A DNA stretch of 64,000 nucleotides, taken from the NCBI GenBank assembly GCA_023375675.1, contig JALQBC010000012.1:62001-126000 (forward strand), read 5' to 3'. Source of the DNA: Cytospora piceicola. Its lineage: Eukaryota > Ascomycota > Sordariomycetes > Diaporthales > Cytosporaceae. This document shows, one piece after another, positions 36,432-51,200 of this stretch (within the stretch, counting starts at the first letter, position 1; every line of letters starts with the position of its first letter). Position numbers and translations under genes: made by a program. The notes beneath the pieces are model-generated. The model had not been told where the DNA came from and ran no database searches. It worked only from the letters and a program-made list of their open reading frames with translations.

Positions 36432-39400
36432 TAACAGATAATAAGATTAAAAAGTATATAGTTTAAAAACACGTTAATAAGTTTATAACGTAGAATACTA
36501 GTTTTCCGAATAAATATATAACGTTAATAATAAGTTTATAATTAAAGTTATAATTATTTTTTAAAGTAAATTTAAATCGTCGAAAAGTAAGGCCTTTTAT
36601 TTAATAATAATAGCAAAACTTTATAATAACTTTAAAAACTATAACGTTAACTTTATAGCCGGTATTTATTAATAGCCGAGATAATCGATTAACGGTCGGA
36701 TATCTAAAACGATAATAGAAACGATATAGCTCTTTTTCTATAAAAAAGGCGTTAGTATTTTACTTCGAAAGAAAGAACTATAAATAGTTTTACTTTTAAA
36801 TAATAAAAATAGCCTTTTTTTTACTTTATCTATTAACCTTTACTAACTCGTCTGTAGTATTTTAAAAGAAAACGTTTAATTTATTTATATTTTAAACGTA
36901 TAAAAGGAACGACGTAAATATATTAATAATATAAAAAGTTATAGCTCCGATAAGTAAGCCGATGTCGATAATATTAAAAGAAAATAACTATATCTTTCGG
37001 CTAAATTTAATAATAGCTTTATCGGCCTCAGTTTTATTTATTTTTATTAAGGGATCTTTACGTTAAAAAGTAAGGTATTAGTTATAGCTTATAGTCGAAA
37101 ACTCTACTACTTTAGTATTAAAGATAATACTTTAGAATTTTAACTTTAAATAGTATTTTTAAAAAGTAAACTATAAGGCTAAAGCGATAGTATCTTTATA
37201 TCCGGCTTCGTTGTTATCGTTATTAGAAATAGTATAAAAGAAAGCTATATTTATTAGCTAATATATAGCTTTTTTATCTTCGAAAACGTTAGCTTTACTA
37301 TTATTATCGTTATTTTATTCGGCTAGGCTGTTAATACTATAAGCGGCTTTATAGCCTTTATAGTTAGTTAAAAAGGCTATAAAGCCTTTTTCTATAGCTA
37401 ATTTACTATAATATTTATATTATATTAAGTATTAGTTTTTAAAACGTTATCTTTCTTCCGAAGTATACTTTATAAACTAATAGCCTTTTTAGCTATAAAT
37501 AAAATACTTTTTTTTTATACAGTTACCGGCGTTTATTATTTTAACGGTTATTATAAAAAGTCTTTTTATAAAAGCTAGAACTGCTTTTTTAAAAGTTAAA
37601 ACCTTTTTGTTAGCGATTATTATTATATCGACAGTTAAAATAATAAGCTTTATTATTAAGTTATTTTTAAACGAAGTAACTACCGGTATTATTCTTTCGT
37701 TTAAAGGATAACTTAAAAGATAAGCGGAGGTTTTAAAAAAGCTTTTTATAAAGAGTAGTAAGTATATAAAAGGTATATTCGAACTTAACTATTCTTTCGT
37801 ATACTTGAAAAACCGTTATTCTTAAAATCTCGTCGTTAACGTAATAAAGGCCGAAGGTATATTAATAAAGCTAAAGCTTATTTAGTATAAAACGTAAAAC
37901 TTTATAAAAGCTTTTATCGACGTTATTTTTATTGTTTCGAAGGCTGTTACACGTTATACTAGTTTAATTATTATAATACTACTAATAATTTATATCGGTT
38001 TTAAAATAAATCTTTAACTTTTTATATACTATAATAAAATTATCCGTTATACCGATATAGTAAATATAATAAGTTTCGGCTTTTCCGGTAAGAATTCGAA
38101 AAAGTACAATATAAAACTAGTTTAGCTAAATACCGTTATAGTAATAAAGATTTATAAAAATCTTTAGCTTATTATCTAATAAGTTATAAAGTTTTTTAGT
38201 TTATTTTTTATTTTTATTTTAAGTTTTTAAGAAAGTTATAATCTTCTTTAGTTTTAATATACGGTTAAGTACTTAATAAAAAAGGAAAGTTTTATAAAAG
38301 TTATAAAACAGCTTATAAAAGTATTTAAAAACCGGAAAATATATAGCTTCTTATTAATAGTATAATATATCGGCCGGCGTATATAATTATAAAAAAAAGA
38401 GGTTCGGATAATTCTAAGGTTAATTTTATAATATAATAAGTTATACTAAGCCTTAAAAGCCTGTTAATAGCCTTATATTTTATAGTAGTAGCGGTAGCTA
38501 TATTTTCGATTATAGTAAAGGCTTAAAAGGAAGAGAGAGTAACGGTATATAATATAGTAATTATTATCTTTATTCCTTTTCGAAAGGTAAAACCGCCGAT
38601 AATTTATTTTTTTCGATAAACGGTATTACGTTATTACTATTGTTTTTAAGCTAAAAGAGAAAAAGGTTATAACTACTATTTATAAAAAGCTTCGACTATT
38701 TTTCTATTTTATCGATAGTACCTTATTTCGCTTATTACTTTACTTTTATATCGGGAAGAAACTATTTCGTTTTTATTTTATCTTTTAGCTATACCGGTAG
38801 CTTCTCCTTTATTATAATATTTAGTAGTTAAATAGTAAAGTAGCTTTTATATAAGCTTATATAGATTTTCCGTTTTTTTAAAAAGGTTTTTATTTTATAT
38901 TATTAAGTAAAGACGATTAACTTAAATATACTTTTATCTTAGCTTTTAAAGTTTTCTTAAAAGTCTACTAATAAATATTCGCCGGTAATACTTATTTAAT
39001 AAAGGTTTTAGATAATATATACGGTAAAAGTTATTGTATTAACTTTATTAAACGTATTTTTATTTATAAAAGTATCTTATAGCTTTAAGTCGACGTATAT
39101 CTATTAGCTTTAAAGAACTTACGATGTTTTTATTAAGCTATCGAGGTATTTTTATAAAAGATAAGAGCCGTCGACCTTATCTTCGTCGAAGGCTATTACG
39201 AAGTTATAGTAATTATAATCGGGGTATATAAAAAGAGAAACGTTTTTATACTATACTTTTTTAACTAACTACTAATACGTTTAAACTATTTACCTATAAG
39301 TAGTAATCGTTTAAAATTACTATATAGTAGCTTAACCTTTATTAGCCTTCTTATTTATATAACTAACGTTAAAAAGGTTTATAGAGAAAAGGTTTATCGT

Positions 39401-39756
39401 AAAGTAAGGTTTTTAAGAGAAGATCTTATAAGGTTTTAAAGAAGAAGGAAAAATTATAAATACGGTTATAAAGAAAGAGAAGGTTATAAAGGTTATAAAG
39501 GTTATAATTATAAAAGAAGTTTATTGTAAAGTTATAAAGTAAAGGTATAAAGGGAAGGTTTATAATCGTTATAAAGAAAAGTTATAATAAAAGGTTATTT
39601 TCGGTAAAAGAAGTAACAGGCCGAGAAAGTATATAGGTCTTACTTTAAAGGAAGTTTATAATATAAAATAGATATGCGGTTTCGTTCGGAAGAAAAGTTT
39701 ATAGTATAAAGAAGTTTTAAAGGTATTATATAATAGTATATACCGGTAGGTTATAA

Positions 39757-40214
39757 TGTAATAATTATAGTATAACCTTTATAAAGGTACTTATCGTAAC
39801 CGATAAGGTTTATATTATTAGTAGAATATATATATAAAAGATAAATAATATTCCGAGCTTTATCTGTTATAATAATTAAAAGGTAATAAAATTTATTATA
39901 AGAATAATACTTAGATTAATAATTAAAGACTAGCTATAAACTATCTAAAAGGCAGTGCCTTTTTATCTTTATATATTTAGTTTTTTAGTTATAGCCTCGA
40001 AGTACTTATAGTAAAAGTACTATAAGCTCTCTTTATTTACTATACTTATAGGTTAAGTACTATAAGTATTATAACCTTAACTCTAATAGGTTACCTTAGT
40101 TAAACAGAACTCTTTTATAAAGATTCCGTTCGTTCCGATATACTAGCCTTACTAAGGTTATATATAACTTTTTAACTATATAACCTCTTAGTACCTTAAC
40201 TTTAAGTTATAACA
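39757..40214 (-). repeat. outer gypsy element, left LTR (458 bp)
   Basis: Direct copy of 57011-57468, with the same length and mostly transition differences. It begins TGTAATAATTA and ends GTTATAACA. It is the 3' LTR in coding sense. Confidence 0.92.
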
Positions 40215-40712
40215 TTATTCTTCTTTTCTATCGGTTTTTATTTTCGAAGACTTATAAGTTATTTTTCTTTATTAGCTATATATATTTATACCTTCTTAAT
40301 TCGTTATATCTAATAGTATCGAAAAACCTCGTTTTAAAAAAACTATAAACCGTTTAATCCTTACTACTAAAGTTCGTAATAACGGTTTCGAAATACCGCT
40401 CTGTTCTTATTATTATTTTTAATATATTTCTTATATTATAAATCCTGCTTATCCGAAGTATAGTAAATATACTTGCCGGAGTTATACTTATAATATAGTT
40501 AGATTTTCTTTTACTACTTTTAGCCGTATTTTATTAAAGACCGAATAAATCGAAACCGAAAAAAAAAAAGCTAAAAAGTAACTAGCTATCTTTACTATAC
40601 GTATTGCTTATTTATCGAAATAACGTCGTTAGCTTTATAAGTATAGTAAAGAAATAGCGTATTATAGTTTTAAAAGTCTTACTAAAATAAATTATACGAA
40701 GGCTAAAAAGGC

Positions 40713-41412
40713 CTGTTAAGCAGAGTTATAAAATATAAGTAAATATAAAAATATAAATATAAAATACAAAAATACAAATATAGAAAGTCGGAAATAAATA
40801 TAAATATAAATACGTATTTATATTTATATTTATTTTATATTTTTATATTTCTAATATAAAAATATAAGTAATATAAAAGTAAATATATAATATTATTATT
40901 ATTAATATAACTTATACTAGTATTATTAACCTGTAAATATAAGTATTTAATATATAAAATATTATAAAAAACTTAAAATTATTTTATATTTTTGTATTTT
41001 TAATACAGAAATACAAAATAAATACAAATATAAATATGTATTTTATATTTTTATATTTGTATTTTGTATTTCTAATATAAAAATATAAAAATACAAAAAT
41101 ACACACTTATATAAATATAAATATAAAATTAAATAAAATAGATATTAATATACTTTAAGAACTTTTATAATAATAATTATAATACTTAATAATATAATAG
41201 TTATTTATACCTTTATATAGTTCTTTATTATTTTATATAATGTATTTATATTTCTGTATTAAAAATATAAAAATATAAAATATAAAGGTTTAGAAATAAA
41301 TATAAATACAAATACAGAGGTTTAAAAATATAAATATAAAATATATATATTTTTATATTTTTAAAAATATAAATACAAAATATAAAAATACAGTTATAAC
41401 TATGCTGTTAAG
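40713..41412. mobile_element. hAT-type miniature element 2 (684 bp)
   Basis: The element 40721-41404 starts CAGAGTTATAAAATA and ends ACAGTTATAACTATG, matching the inverted termini of miniature element 1 apart from one base at the far end. It is flanked by a perfect 8-bp duplication CTGTTAAG (40713-40720 and 41405-41412). Its right half resembles element 1 in inverted orientation; the left half is extra TATTTATATTT-type sequence. It lies inside the outer gypsy. No transposase. Confidence 0.85.
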
Positions 41413-43989
41413 CTAATTCAGGTATAAGAAAACCTTATATTATTCTTAAGGTAATTAGTAATAACTTTAATTAAAGTATAATAGATTTAACTAATATTAA
41501 AACAGAGTTATTAAAGTTTAAAACAAATATTAATTTTAGTTCGGCGTTTAATTAAAAGAATAAGTTATTTATATTTTCTATTAGTACTATTTCTAACTAG
41601 TAATTAGTTTATTTAGCCTATCGACTAGTTATTATATTACTTTATTAGTCCGGCTTATAGTAACTAGTTATAAATTCTTTATTTTACTAATAGGATTTTT
41701 TATTTAACTAGTAGTAATTCTTTATAACTAATATCGATCTTTTATAACTAGTATTAATCCTTTCTACTAGTTATATTAGTTTTAACCGGTAGTATCTTAA
41801 GTTTATTATTTAGCTGTTTTAACTAGTTTAGTTATTAGCTTAACTAGTTTAGCTTTATTACTAATAGTTTTTTTATACTAGTTAACTAATACTTTATAGT
41901 ATTTTAAGTTTTTTATTAGTTCTTATATATTTTTTAACTAGTTATAGCCTTTTTATTTAATTAAAAATTCTGTTTTTTTATTAGTTTATTGTTTATTTAA
42001 TATTTATTCTGCTTTATACTTTTATATTTTATAGTTAAGTTTAACTTTTTTATCGAGTTTTATATTCTTATATATTAGTTTAAATAATAAAATATAAAAA
42101 ACTAAGTATATCTTTATTTTTAAAGGTAATAAAAGTTTATAGTTAACGTTTAAAAGCTTTTTAATAATTTTAAATACTTTTAGTTTTTTAAAATTAAGTT
42201 TTTTATTAAATCTTTTTATTTTAATATTTCTATATAATAAATAAACCTTATCCTCCTTTTTTAAAAATAATACTTTTAATCGTCTTCGATTATAATATTC
42301 TGTTATCTGTTAATAAATAAATAAAAGTTCTTTTAAAATATATTTATATAATCTATAAATCTTATTAATACGTTTTATTACTTTTATATTATTTTTTTTA
42401 AATAATAGTTTTTTATAAACTTTAAAGTTATACTTATAGTTAACGTAAAATAGTAATATTCTTATTATACTTATATTTATACTATTATAAGCAATTTATA
42501 CTAATAATAGCAGATTAACTTAATTATTTTATTTATAGTTAATATAATTCTTAAAGTAAGCTTTTATAACTTAGTTAAGCTATTTTATTTATTTATTTAT
42601 CTATAAGTAAAAAGCTATTAAAAGCTTATATTTTACTTTTAATTTATTTATAAGTCTTTATTAAAAGTAAAAAGTAAACTTAATATTATAGTTTATAATA
42701 AGTTCTTTTAATAATCTATACTAGTTAATAATATTTCGTAAAAATATATATATTAATTCTTTTATAGTTAAAGATTTTTAATAAAGTAAAAAGTAAGCGT
42801 ATTTAGTAAGTTTATTTATAATAACTAAAATACTATTATATAGTACTTTAATTATTAATTTTTTAAACTTAAGTAGTTTAATAATAAAGTTTATAATAAC
42901 TAATTTCTATAGTTTTATTATAACTAATAAAGCTTTTAGCTTTCTATAAGGCTTATATCGTATTACTTTACTTTTATTATAAATATTATATTCTTTAAGT
43001 ACTATTATAACGTATTATTATATTTTAAGAAATTTGTAATATCGTTAGATTCTTTTAACTATTAAAGCGATTCCTTAATATTTATAAGCTAGTACCTTAT
43101 ATATTCGGTAAATAAGCTTACTTTATAGGTTTTTTAAAACGTAAAGTCTATTTATTTAAAAGAGTATATTATCTTTTTCTTAAATGTTTTCCTTTTTTTT
43201 TAGTATAAGCTGTTTTTAAAACTTTTTAAATTCTGTTTTCTATTTTAAATCTACGTTAATTCGAAAGGTAACGTTTAACTATCTTAGTTTTTAAATAAAA
43301 GTGCTATTATTATCTTACTTAAAAATACTTTACGTTTTTAATATAATATTTTACTAATAATTTAGGCGTCTGCTTTAAACGTTTATAATCTTGTTATTTA
43401 CTTTTTTATAGTAGTAGATTTTAATATCGAATTAGAATATAAATTCTGCTTATTATACCTATCGTTTATTAAGAATATAAGTAGTTATAAACGTTATTAA
43501 GTTTTTATAGTTTAAGTAAACCTTTATTTAATATTTTATATCTATTAAGTAAAATTCTTATTTTTTAAATACTTCGATAATTACTATAAGTTTTTTATCG
43601 TGTATTTAATATCGAAGTATAAGTTTATTAAGTTTTTTTTAAAAGAAATACTATTAAGTATAGCTTACCGTTTTTATCTTGCTATTCGAGTTATCTTTTA
43701 AGTACGAAATTTAAAAAGTCTATTTCTATTTCGAATAGTTCTTAAGAATCTACTTTTATTAAAACTAGTTTTAATATAACTATATTCTTAAGTTTATTAA
43801 ATACCTTTTATATTTCTGTAGTTTAATTAAATAGTACGTCTTTCTTTATAAGATTAATAAAAGGTATTATATATTTACTATAGTTTTTAATAAATTATCG
43901 GTAAAAGTTTATAAACTTTAAAAAGCCTTTAACTTCTTTAAAGCTTATTAGTTTAAGCTAATTTTTAACTACTATAATCTTTAAGTTTT

Positions 43990-44480
43990 ATATTTAGATT
44001 TCTCTTAATAAAATAGTATATTTAAGAAAATCTACTTTCTTAACGTAAAAAAAACTTTTCTTTAGTTTTATTAATAGTTTTATATTTTATAATACCTTTA
44101 ATACTTAATAAATATACTTTTTATACTTACTTTTATTTTTAAAGTAAATAAATATATCGTTAAGGTATATAATAATAGTAATATTTAAATATTCTTATAG
44201 TATATAATTAATTATAGCTTAAAATATCGCTAAAACGTTAGTAAGCTTAAATAGTATTATTAAGTACTTATAATATCTGTAATATGTTTTAAACGTTATT
44301 TTCTATTCTTCTTCTTTTTTTATTCTAATTAAGTTATAAGCTTTTTTTAAGTTTAAAGCTATAAAGATTTTTACTTTATATAGTCTATTTTTAAGTTCTC
44401 CGATTAAAAGTAAAAGGTATTTGTTTTTAATAGTAATTTTATTAAGCTACCGGTAGTTAATATATAGTTTTAATTTTCCG
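43990..44480 (-). pseudogene. RIP-degraded gypsy reverse transcriptase (outer gypsy)
   Basis: The minus-strand frame, with stops, reads LYINYR then LNKITIKNKYLLLLIGELKN and KIFIALNLKKAYNLIR near 44300-44470. Further on, IYLNDIFIYFK (original catalytic Y-L-D-D, the first Asp changed to Asn by G-to-A) lies near 44145-44175, followed by KKSFFYVKKVDFLKYTI. These are the fingers/palm motifs of Ty3/gypsy reverse transcriptase in order. Not functional. Confidence 0.88.
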
Positions 44481-44782
44481 TTTTTCTTTAAAATAAATAA
44501 GATTAAGTATTTTACCGGCGATATTAATCGTTTTATATAACCTTTTATTAAGTTTTTATCTAAGTACTCTTAAAGTACCTTTAGTTAATGTTTATTTAAC
44601 TTATAAATCTATTAGAACTTCGGTTATATTCCTTTTTTTAAAGGTATTTTATAATTTTATTAAGTATATTTAGGTAGTTTAGTATTAAAGACTTTTAAAA
44701 ACAGTTTAATATACTTTTTATATTTTTTTAAAATATAGTCTTTAAGTTCTTTCTTTACTTTTTTAGCTTTTTATAAGTAGCT

Positions 44783-45027
44783 TATAACGGTAATTAAAAT
44801 GATTACGGTATAAAGGCTCGATTTCGATTATATAATATTGTTAATTATTAAATAGGTTTTGCTTATCGAGAAAAGAAAGAAGAAACAGAATTTAAGGCTT
44901 AAAGCTTAGCTATTTAAACTAATATACAGGCGATTCGGAAAGCTTATCGATAAGGCTAGTAGCAGGGTTAGTGTATAACCCTAACCCTGTTACTAGCCCC
45001 GCTTCCGTTCGCCCTATAATTATAATA
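44783..45027 (-). repeat. inner gypsy element, left LTR (245 bp)
   Basis: Gap-free direct copy of 53844-54088, with differences of transition type. It contains a near-perfect 18-bp hairpin at 44954-44998. It is the 3' LTR in coding sense. Confidence 0.92.
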
Positions 45028-47929
45028 ACCTCTCTTTTAAAAAAGCGTAAGGTAAAACTATAAAAATAAAAATATAGTGTATACTTACGATTAAACTTAT
45101 AACTTATACCGATTTAGCGTTTTTCCGGTTAAAAAAGAGATAACCTTAAAAAACAAACTACTATATTAAAAGCCTTTATACTTTAGTTTATAGTCCTTTC
45201 CTACGCTTTAGTTACTAATAACCTAAAAACGCTTATAAACGTTAATAGCTATTTTTATTCTCTTATTTAAATTACTATTATAAGTAGTCGTATTATCGAC
45301 TATATTGCCGATTACGTCGTCGACTATAAATATACTAATACCCCGTTTATATACCGATTTATAAGAAGGTTATTGACCTATTATATTTTAAGGTATATTA
45401 TCGTTTAAGTATAAAAGTACTAATTAATCACTTAATTAAGTATTTAACTAGTATTAAAGTCGTTTAAGTAGCCCGGCGTATTCGAGGTATTTTTTATAAT
45501 AGTTATAAAAGGCTATTAAGGTATTACGTAAGTCGACGGTAAGGTACTACTTAAGATCTTTATTTTAGCCTCTTTATTATATACGGTACTATAGTTTATA
45601 ATAATATATTCGAAAAGCTATTACCTATTCGACTTCTTATTCTTTATCGCTATCTATAATCTCCCTTTTAAAACGTAAAGGTTCTTATTTAAAAAGCGGG
45701 TCTTATAAGTCTTTATATAGCTAATTAACGTAAAATCTACGATAACCTCTTTACGCTAAAAAGACTTTTAAAATATATAAATTATTTTCTATATAGATAA
45801 TTTAATATAATTATCGGGTTAATAGAAAATTTAGTTTAACGTTTAGGCGGTTAATAGTTTAAGTTTTCTTTATAATAAAGATATAGTCTTTAATTATAAA
45901 GTCCGGGACTCGACGATATTAATTTACTTATTATATTATTTTATCTTAAAAGTCTTTTAAAGCCTGTCGGGCCCGATTAATATAGCCTTATATTATCTTC
46001 GTGGTAGCCTATACCTGTTAGCAAGATAAGCGGTCTTATAAAAACCTAAAGTCTTAAGTTTAATTTTCTTAATTAAAATAAAGGCGAGGCCGGAATCTAT
46101 AACGGACTTCGAACGGCGTTAACCTATCTAAAGATTTATAAGGAAGATAAGCTTAAGTAAAGTTTAAAGCTAGGATTATAAGAGACTAATTATCTTAATA
46201 ATAATTAACGAATAATCGGAGTTATTAATCTATCTATTAGTTAAGGTTTTCGACCTATTTAACGGTTTAAAAGTGTCCGGCTAAAAAGAGGTTTTATTTA
46301 ATATTTATAATTCGGCAGGTTTTATTTATAAAGGTAGATATAAATTATAAACCTCGATCGGAGATAATAAACTTAAGTAGCTTAAATACTCGAAACGGTC
46401 TTTTATAATATATCCGAGCTACGTTTACTACTATAGCCGTATCGGTATAAAGCACGTACTATAATGTTTTAGAAAAGTAGTTAATAATAACTAAGAGGTT
46501 ATTATAGCCTTTCCGGTTATTAAGTATTTTTTTAAAATCTATAACTAAATATTACTAATAACGTTATAATAAAGGTAAAAGATATAATAAGCTTAAAGTT
46601 TTATCTCGAAGGTACTTTATAAAGCGATAAGTATAATTAGCTATAAAGCGGTAAACATCTTCGCCTAATCTTAACTACTAATACTACTATTATATAAGTC
46701 TTTTTATTTTATTACGTTTAAGGTATACCGTTACGATTTTAAAGTAGACATTATTAATTAAACGCGTTCGTAGTTAATTATAATCGAGAATAATTAAACG
46801 TTTATCGTAAATAATATATTAGTCGTTTATAAAGAAAAAACTATTAATATTCCGGCGAGCTTTATTATAATATAACTTAAGTAATAGATATTTATAATTA
46901 TATCGAAGTAATAAACTTATTAATTCCGGGCTTAACTATTTTAGTAAGTATAAAGGCATATCCCTTTTACAGTAGATATCCTTAGTCGTATTGTCGGCTA
47001 TTATATCGATTAGGTATAGATTATATAGCAGGTTTAGATTTAGTATATTGTAAATATTAAATATAAAAAGGTCTACTTCTTTTTCCTGTTTACATTTAAA
47101 TATATAAATTATATAATATATATCTTACCGTTCTTTTTATAAACAGATATTGTCTAGGTAACAGGATATTACGTTAGTTACTATATTTTCTATACTTAAG
47201 CGGTAAGAAATTATAAAGTTAAACTAAGATAACAGATTAGCTTATCCGGCTTACCGACGATTTAAAAAGCGTTTAATATTAAAGTAAATTAAAGCTCGGT
47301 AATCTATAATTACCTTAAATAAAGCTACTTATAGCCCGATTAACTCTACTTTCTAGAACTTAAAACCTCGAATTATAGTTAAAAGCTTTTTATTATAAAT
47401 ACTATAGTTTATCTCGGCCGGTATTATAGTCTTAAAGAAAAAACCTACTAAATACTACTTATTATTTTCTATTTAAATTAATACTTTAATAACTACTCTG
47501 TCTAATACGTCTATTTTTAACTTTATAGGCAAGCTGTATTTAAAATAAGTAAGTATCGGTATTATTGTTAACCGGTATTTAAGCTTTTTAAATATAATAT
47601 CGTAATCTACTAACTAATAAAAGCCTTCCCTTTTATAAGTTAGTTAAGTTAAAGGCTTAACGATTCGGCTATATTTAAGTATAAATCGGCGGTAGAAATT
47701 ATAAAATCTTAAGAATAACTATACCCTTTTTACTATACCGGGTAAGCGTTAATTACAGACTATTACAATCTTCTTAAGGTCGGTAGAAATACTTTTTATC
47801 TTAATAATAAAACTTAAAAATTTTATTTAAGTTATATAAAACTTATACTTCTTTAAGTTAGCCTATAGCTTTACGTCTTATAAACGTTTTAAAACTATTA
47901 TTATATATCGTATATATTCTTTCTTTATC

Positions 47930-48265
47930 TTTAAGAAGATAATAATATTATTAATATAAGTATAGTAGAACTTATTTAAATAGTCTATTAAAATCTTATT
48001 AATATACCGTTAGAAAGTAACTAGCTTATTTATTAAACTAAATAGTATAACTTTATATCGGTAAAACTTTTATTTAGTTCGAAAAGTAGTAAAGTCCTTA
48101 CTATTAAGGTTTATTCGGATCTTATAAAACGTTTATTATACGTTAATTTTAATAAAAATAGTTAATTAGCTTAACCGGGCTATAGTTTTATTAATTAAAG
48201 GTAAAAGGTACTAGTCTTTTTCTATTATAACGTTTAGTTTCCGGTAGTTTATATAAAAATAAAGC
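47930..48265 (-). pseudogene. RIP-degraded gypsy reverse transcriptase (inner gypsy)
   Basis: The minus strand reads INYRKLNVIIEKD near 48230-48260, then KLVTF and ILIDYLNKFYYTYINNIIIFLK near 47930-48000 (catalytic Y-I-D-D seen as Y-I-N-N after G-to-A changes). Beyond 47930 it continues with KKEYIRYIIIVLKRL and ANLKKYKFYIT. This is Ty3/gypsy reverse transcriptase, distinct in sequence from the copy in the outer gypsy. Multiple stops. Confidence 0.87.
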
Positions 48266-51200
48266 TTTCCTTTAGCTTTAGCGACTATTAAAATAAAAAA
48301 GGCCTATAAAGTCTTAGTAGGTTCGATAAATCCTTTATCTAGGTTATTTAGTATATATATTTTAGTAGCCTTTACCTTTTTTAAAGATATTTTCTATAAA
48401 AGGTTATAGCTAATAGCTTTCTTTACCGACGTTCTATCTTTTAATTTAATCTTATAATCGTATAGACGGTATACCGATAGCCGATTTAACTCTGTTTTAT
48501 TAAAGGTTCGAAGTAAATAGTAGTATTCTTTTAGAACTTATATTAATACCTGTTAATAAAATTCTTCTTTATCGAAAGGTATATCTTCGACTTTCTTATC
48601 TTTCTTATTCTAAATATAGCGGTCGATTTCGTATAACGAGGTTATTATAACCTTAAAATCGTCTTATTTCGTTATTATTATAAATAGCTAAGTATTAATA
48701 ACAGAGATATTAATATAACGGTAGGTTTAGCTAATTTTATTTTTAGTTAAAATATAGTCTTTTTTAACGTTATAGCTATAAAGACGTTATCGTTCTTTTT
48801 CTTACTCTTCTCGTATATATCGATATACTTTTCGTTACTTTAACGTTTAAAACTACTAAAGGGATATAGCGGTAAACGGTTATTTTAGCGTTTTTACTAA
48901 AGCGTTTTTTATCTTACGAATCCCTTTATTTTAGTAGCGGGATTATACGACGAGAAGGCGGAGCGGAAAACCTAGTTAAAACGAGTTTTAAGTAGGGGTA
49001 TCCTTTAAAGTACGGATATATATATATACCGCTACTACTATAGAGTTTTTTACCGTACTACTTTTTTCTAAAGGTATATTTATATACTGTCTTTTTTCCG
49101 AAAGAAGAGGTATTTATTATTTTAATACCTTAAGCTATAATAAAAATACCTTATAATTTAGTTAAGATTTAGTTAGTTATCCCTCCGAACCGAAATAATA
49201 ATATCGGCGTTTTACGTTAAATATTATATCGAAGTTTATAAACTATTTACGACTAATAATAATATTATACTTTATATTTACTATTACTATTAGTAGTTAT
49301 TTATAAAGGCGGTTTTAAATAGTAAGGTCGGCTATTAAAGCTACGTTTACTAGTTATAAAGCTTTTCCGTCGAATCTCCTTACTAAATGTAAAAGGAATC
49401 TTATAATACGTCGGATTTTAGATATAGTTTTTAATATCTTTACTATAAATATTATATTTATAAAAATTAAACCGTTTACTTCTATATTTTTTAATCTTTT
49501 CGTATATAAAGTTATTTTATTATATACTATTATATAAAGTAAAAGTAATATATTGCCTCTTATAATTTATAAAAAGAAATTAAAAAGTATTATTTTATTA
49601 ACGCTTAAATTTATATAGTTAGTTCTGTTATATAATTTTAAAAGGGAAATATCTTTTAAAAAAGAGTTTAATTACCTTAAGGTACTTATTTTTTCGCCTT
49701 CGCCTTAGCTAACTTATCGGTATTCGAAGAAACTTAATATCTATAAGTAGCTTCGATCTATATAATATAGGCTTAACAACGGCTTTTATAGTTATTTATA
49801 TTAGTTTCTTTCAAAAAGTAAAGGTAAATACGGCTAATATATTTAGTTTATTTATAATTATAGTAAACGCCCGACTTAAATAAGCGAATTACCTTATTTT
49901 TAAATACTTTACGCTATTAAGTAATTTAAATAGTATTTAACTTACCGCTTTTTAAAAAGCTACCGGTATTTCCGCTATTTAAATTCTAACGAGTAGTAGT
50001 TTAGCTAGTAGCTTAATTATTATTTTAGTTTTAACGGTTAAAACCTTTATTACTTTCCGAGGTTTTAATAAAGTAAAGCTAAGTAAAGCGTTAGTTATTA
50101 TAGTTAATCTGTTAAGTAATATAATAGTACTCTTTAAAGTTAACTAAAGAATTAACCTTATTTAAAGTTATAACGGATTATAGCTAAGGAATATTAGCTA
50201 GCTTATTATAGATTTCCTCTTTTTACTTAAATTTATTAATATACAGTTTACCTGTTAATCCGATAAAAGTATTATAGAAAGTAAAGAAGGTTTTATTAAG
50301 TTTTATTCTAAGTCTTTTAAATTTTATTTTAGCCTTTACTAATTTATTCGGATTATTATATTTATTCTTTAATTAGGTTAAAAGACCTTTAAAGATAGTA
50401 ATTTAGTTAAGGTTACTTAATTTAAGGTAAGGGGCTAAAGTAACCGTAGCTTATCTACTAACGAAAAACTTAATAGCGATTATACGTTATCGATTAAATA
50501 AATAGTAGTTTACGTTTCTTACGAGCTTATTTTTAAGTTTATAGATTTAAACCTTAAAAGAAAGGTTTTTATCCTTTTTATTATCGTTATATTAAATAAA
50601 AGGGTCGGGAACTTTAACAGAACGTTTAACCTTACGTCGAGTACCTCTTTCCGAGTATTCGGTAAACTTAATACTAAAGGTATTACGGTTTAAAGGAAGA
50701 AGAGGCTAGTTATTCTTAAAAGACGACGAACTATTATCTTTAAAAGTTAGCTATAAACGTAGCTAAAGTTATCTTACTCTGTTTATTTATACTCGAAGTA
50801 TTTCGATTTCGTATTTTATAAAACGTCTTTCTGTTAATAGGTTATAAATAGAAAGATCCTTTTCTTTTAGCTACTTATCTTATTCTTATATAGTATTATA
50901 AAGTAAGGTAATTTCTTATTAAACCCGATTATTAATTAAATAAAATATAGTATTATTTATCTTTTTTATAACGTTTATAAGGACGCCTGTAGTATTGCTA
51001 AAGCGCTTTACTTATAGTTTTATATTACTAAAATTCTTATTAAGTCTTTTAGCTAAAGAATATAGCTCTGTTAAGTAAGCTTATTAAGCTTAATTAAGTA
51101 TATATATTAAGTTAAATTCTTTGTATAGAATATAGGTATTTTATTAAAATATCTTCTTAAAGGTCTTTATATTTAAAAGGCCTTTTAGTTTTTATATCTT

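Noticed and set aside
36240..36466. Short plus-strand open frames rich in Tyr, Ile, Phe and Leu
   Set aside because: They are translations of the TATTTGTATTT repeats inside the miniature element.
35932..41404. A single 5.5-kb hAT transposon bounded by the two TATTTGTATTT-rich blocks
   Set aside because: Each block has its own inverted termini and its own, different, 8-bp duplication, and the span would cross the left LTR of the outer gypsy. Two separate miniature elements explain the data.
44970..44990. TAACCCTAACCC as a telomere remnant
   Set aside because: Only two repeat units, lying inside an LTR and forming one arm of a hairpin. The second LTR copy has the same word altered by RIP.
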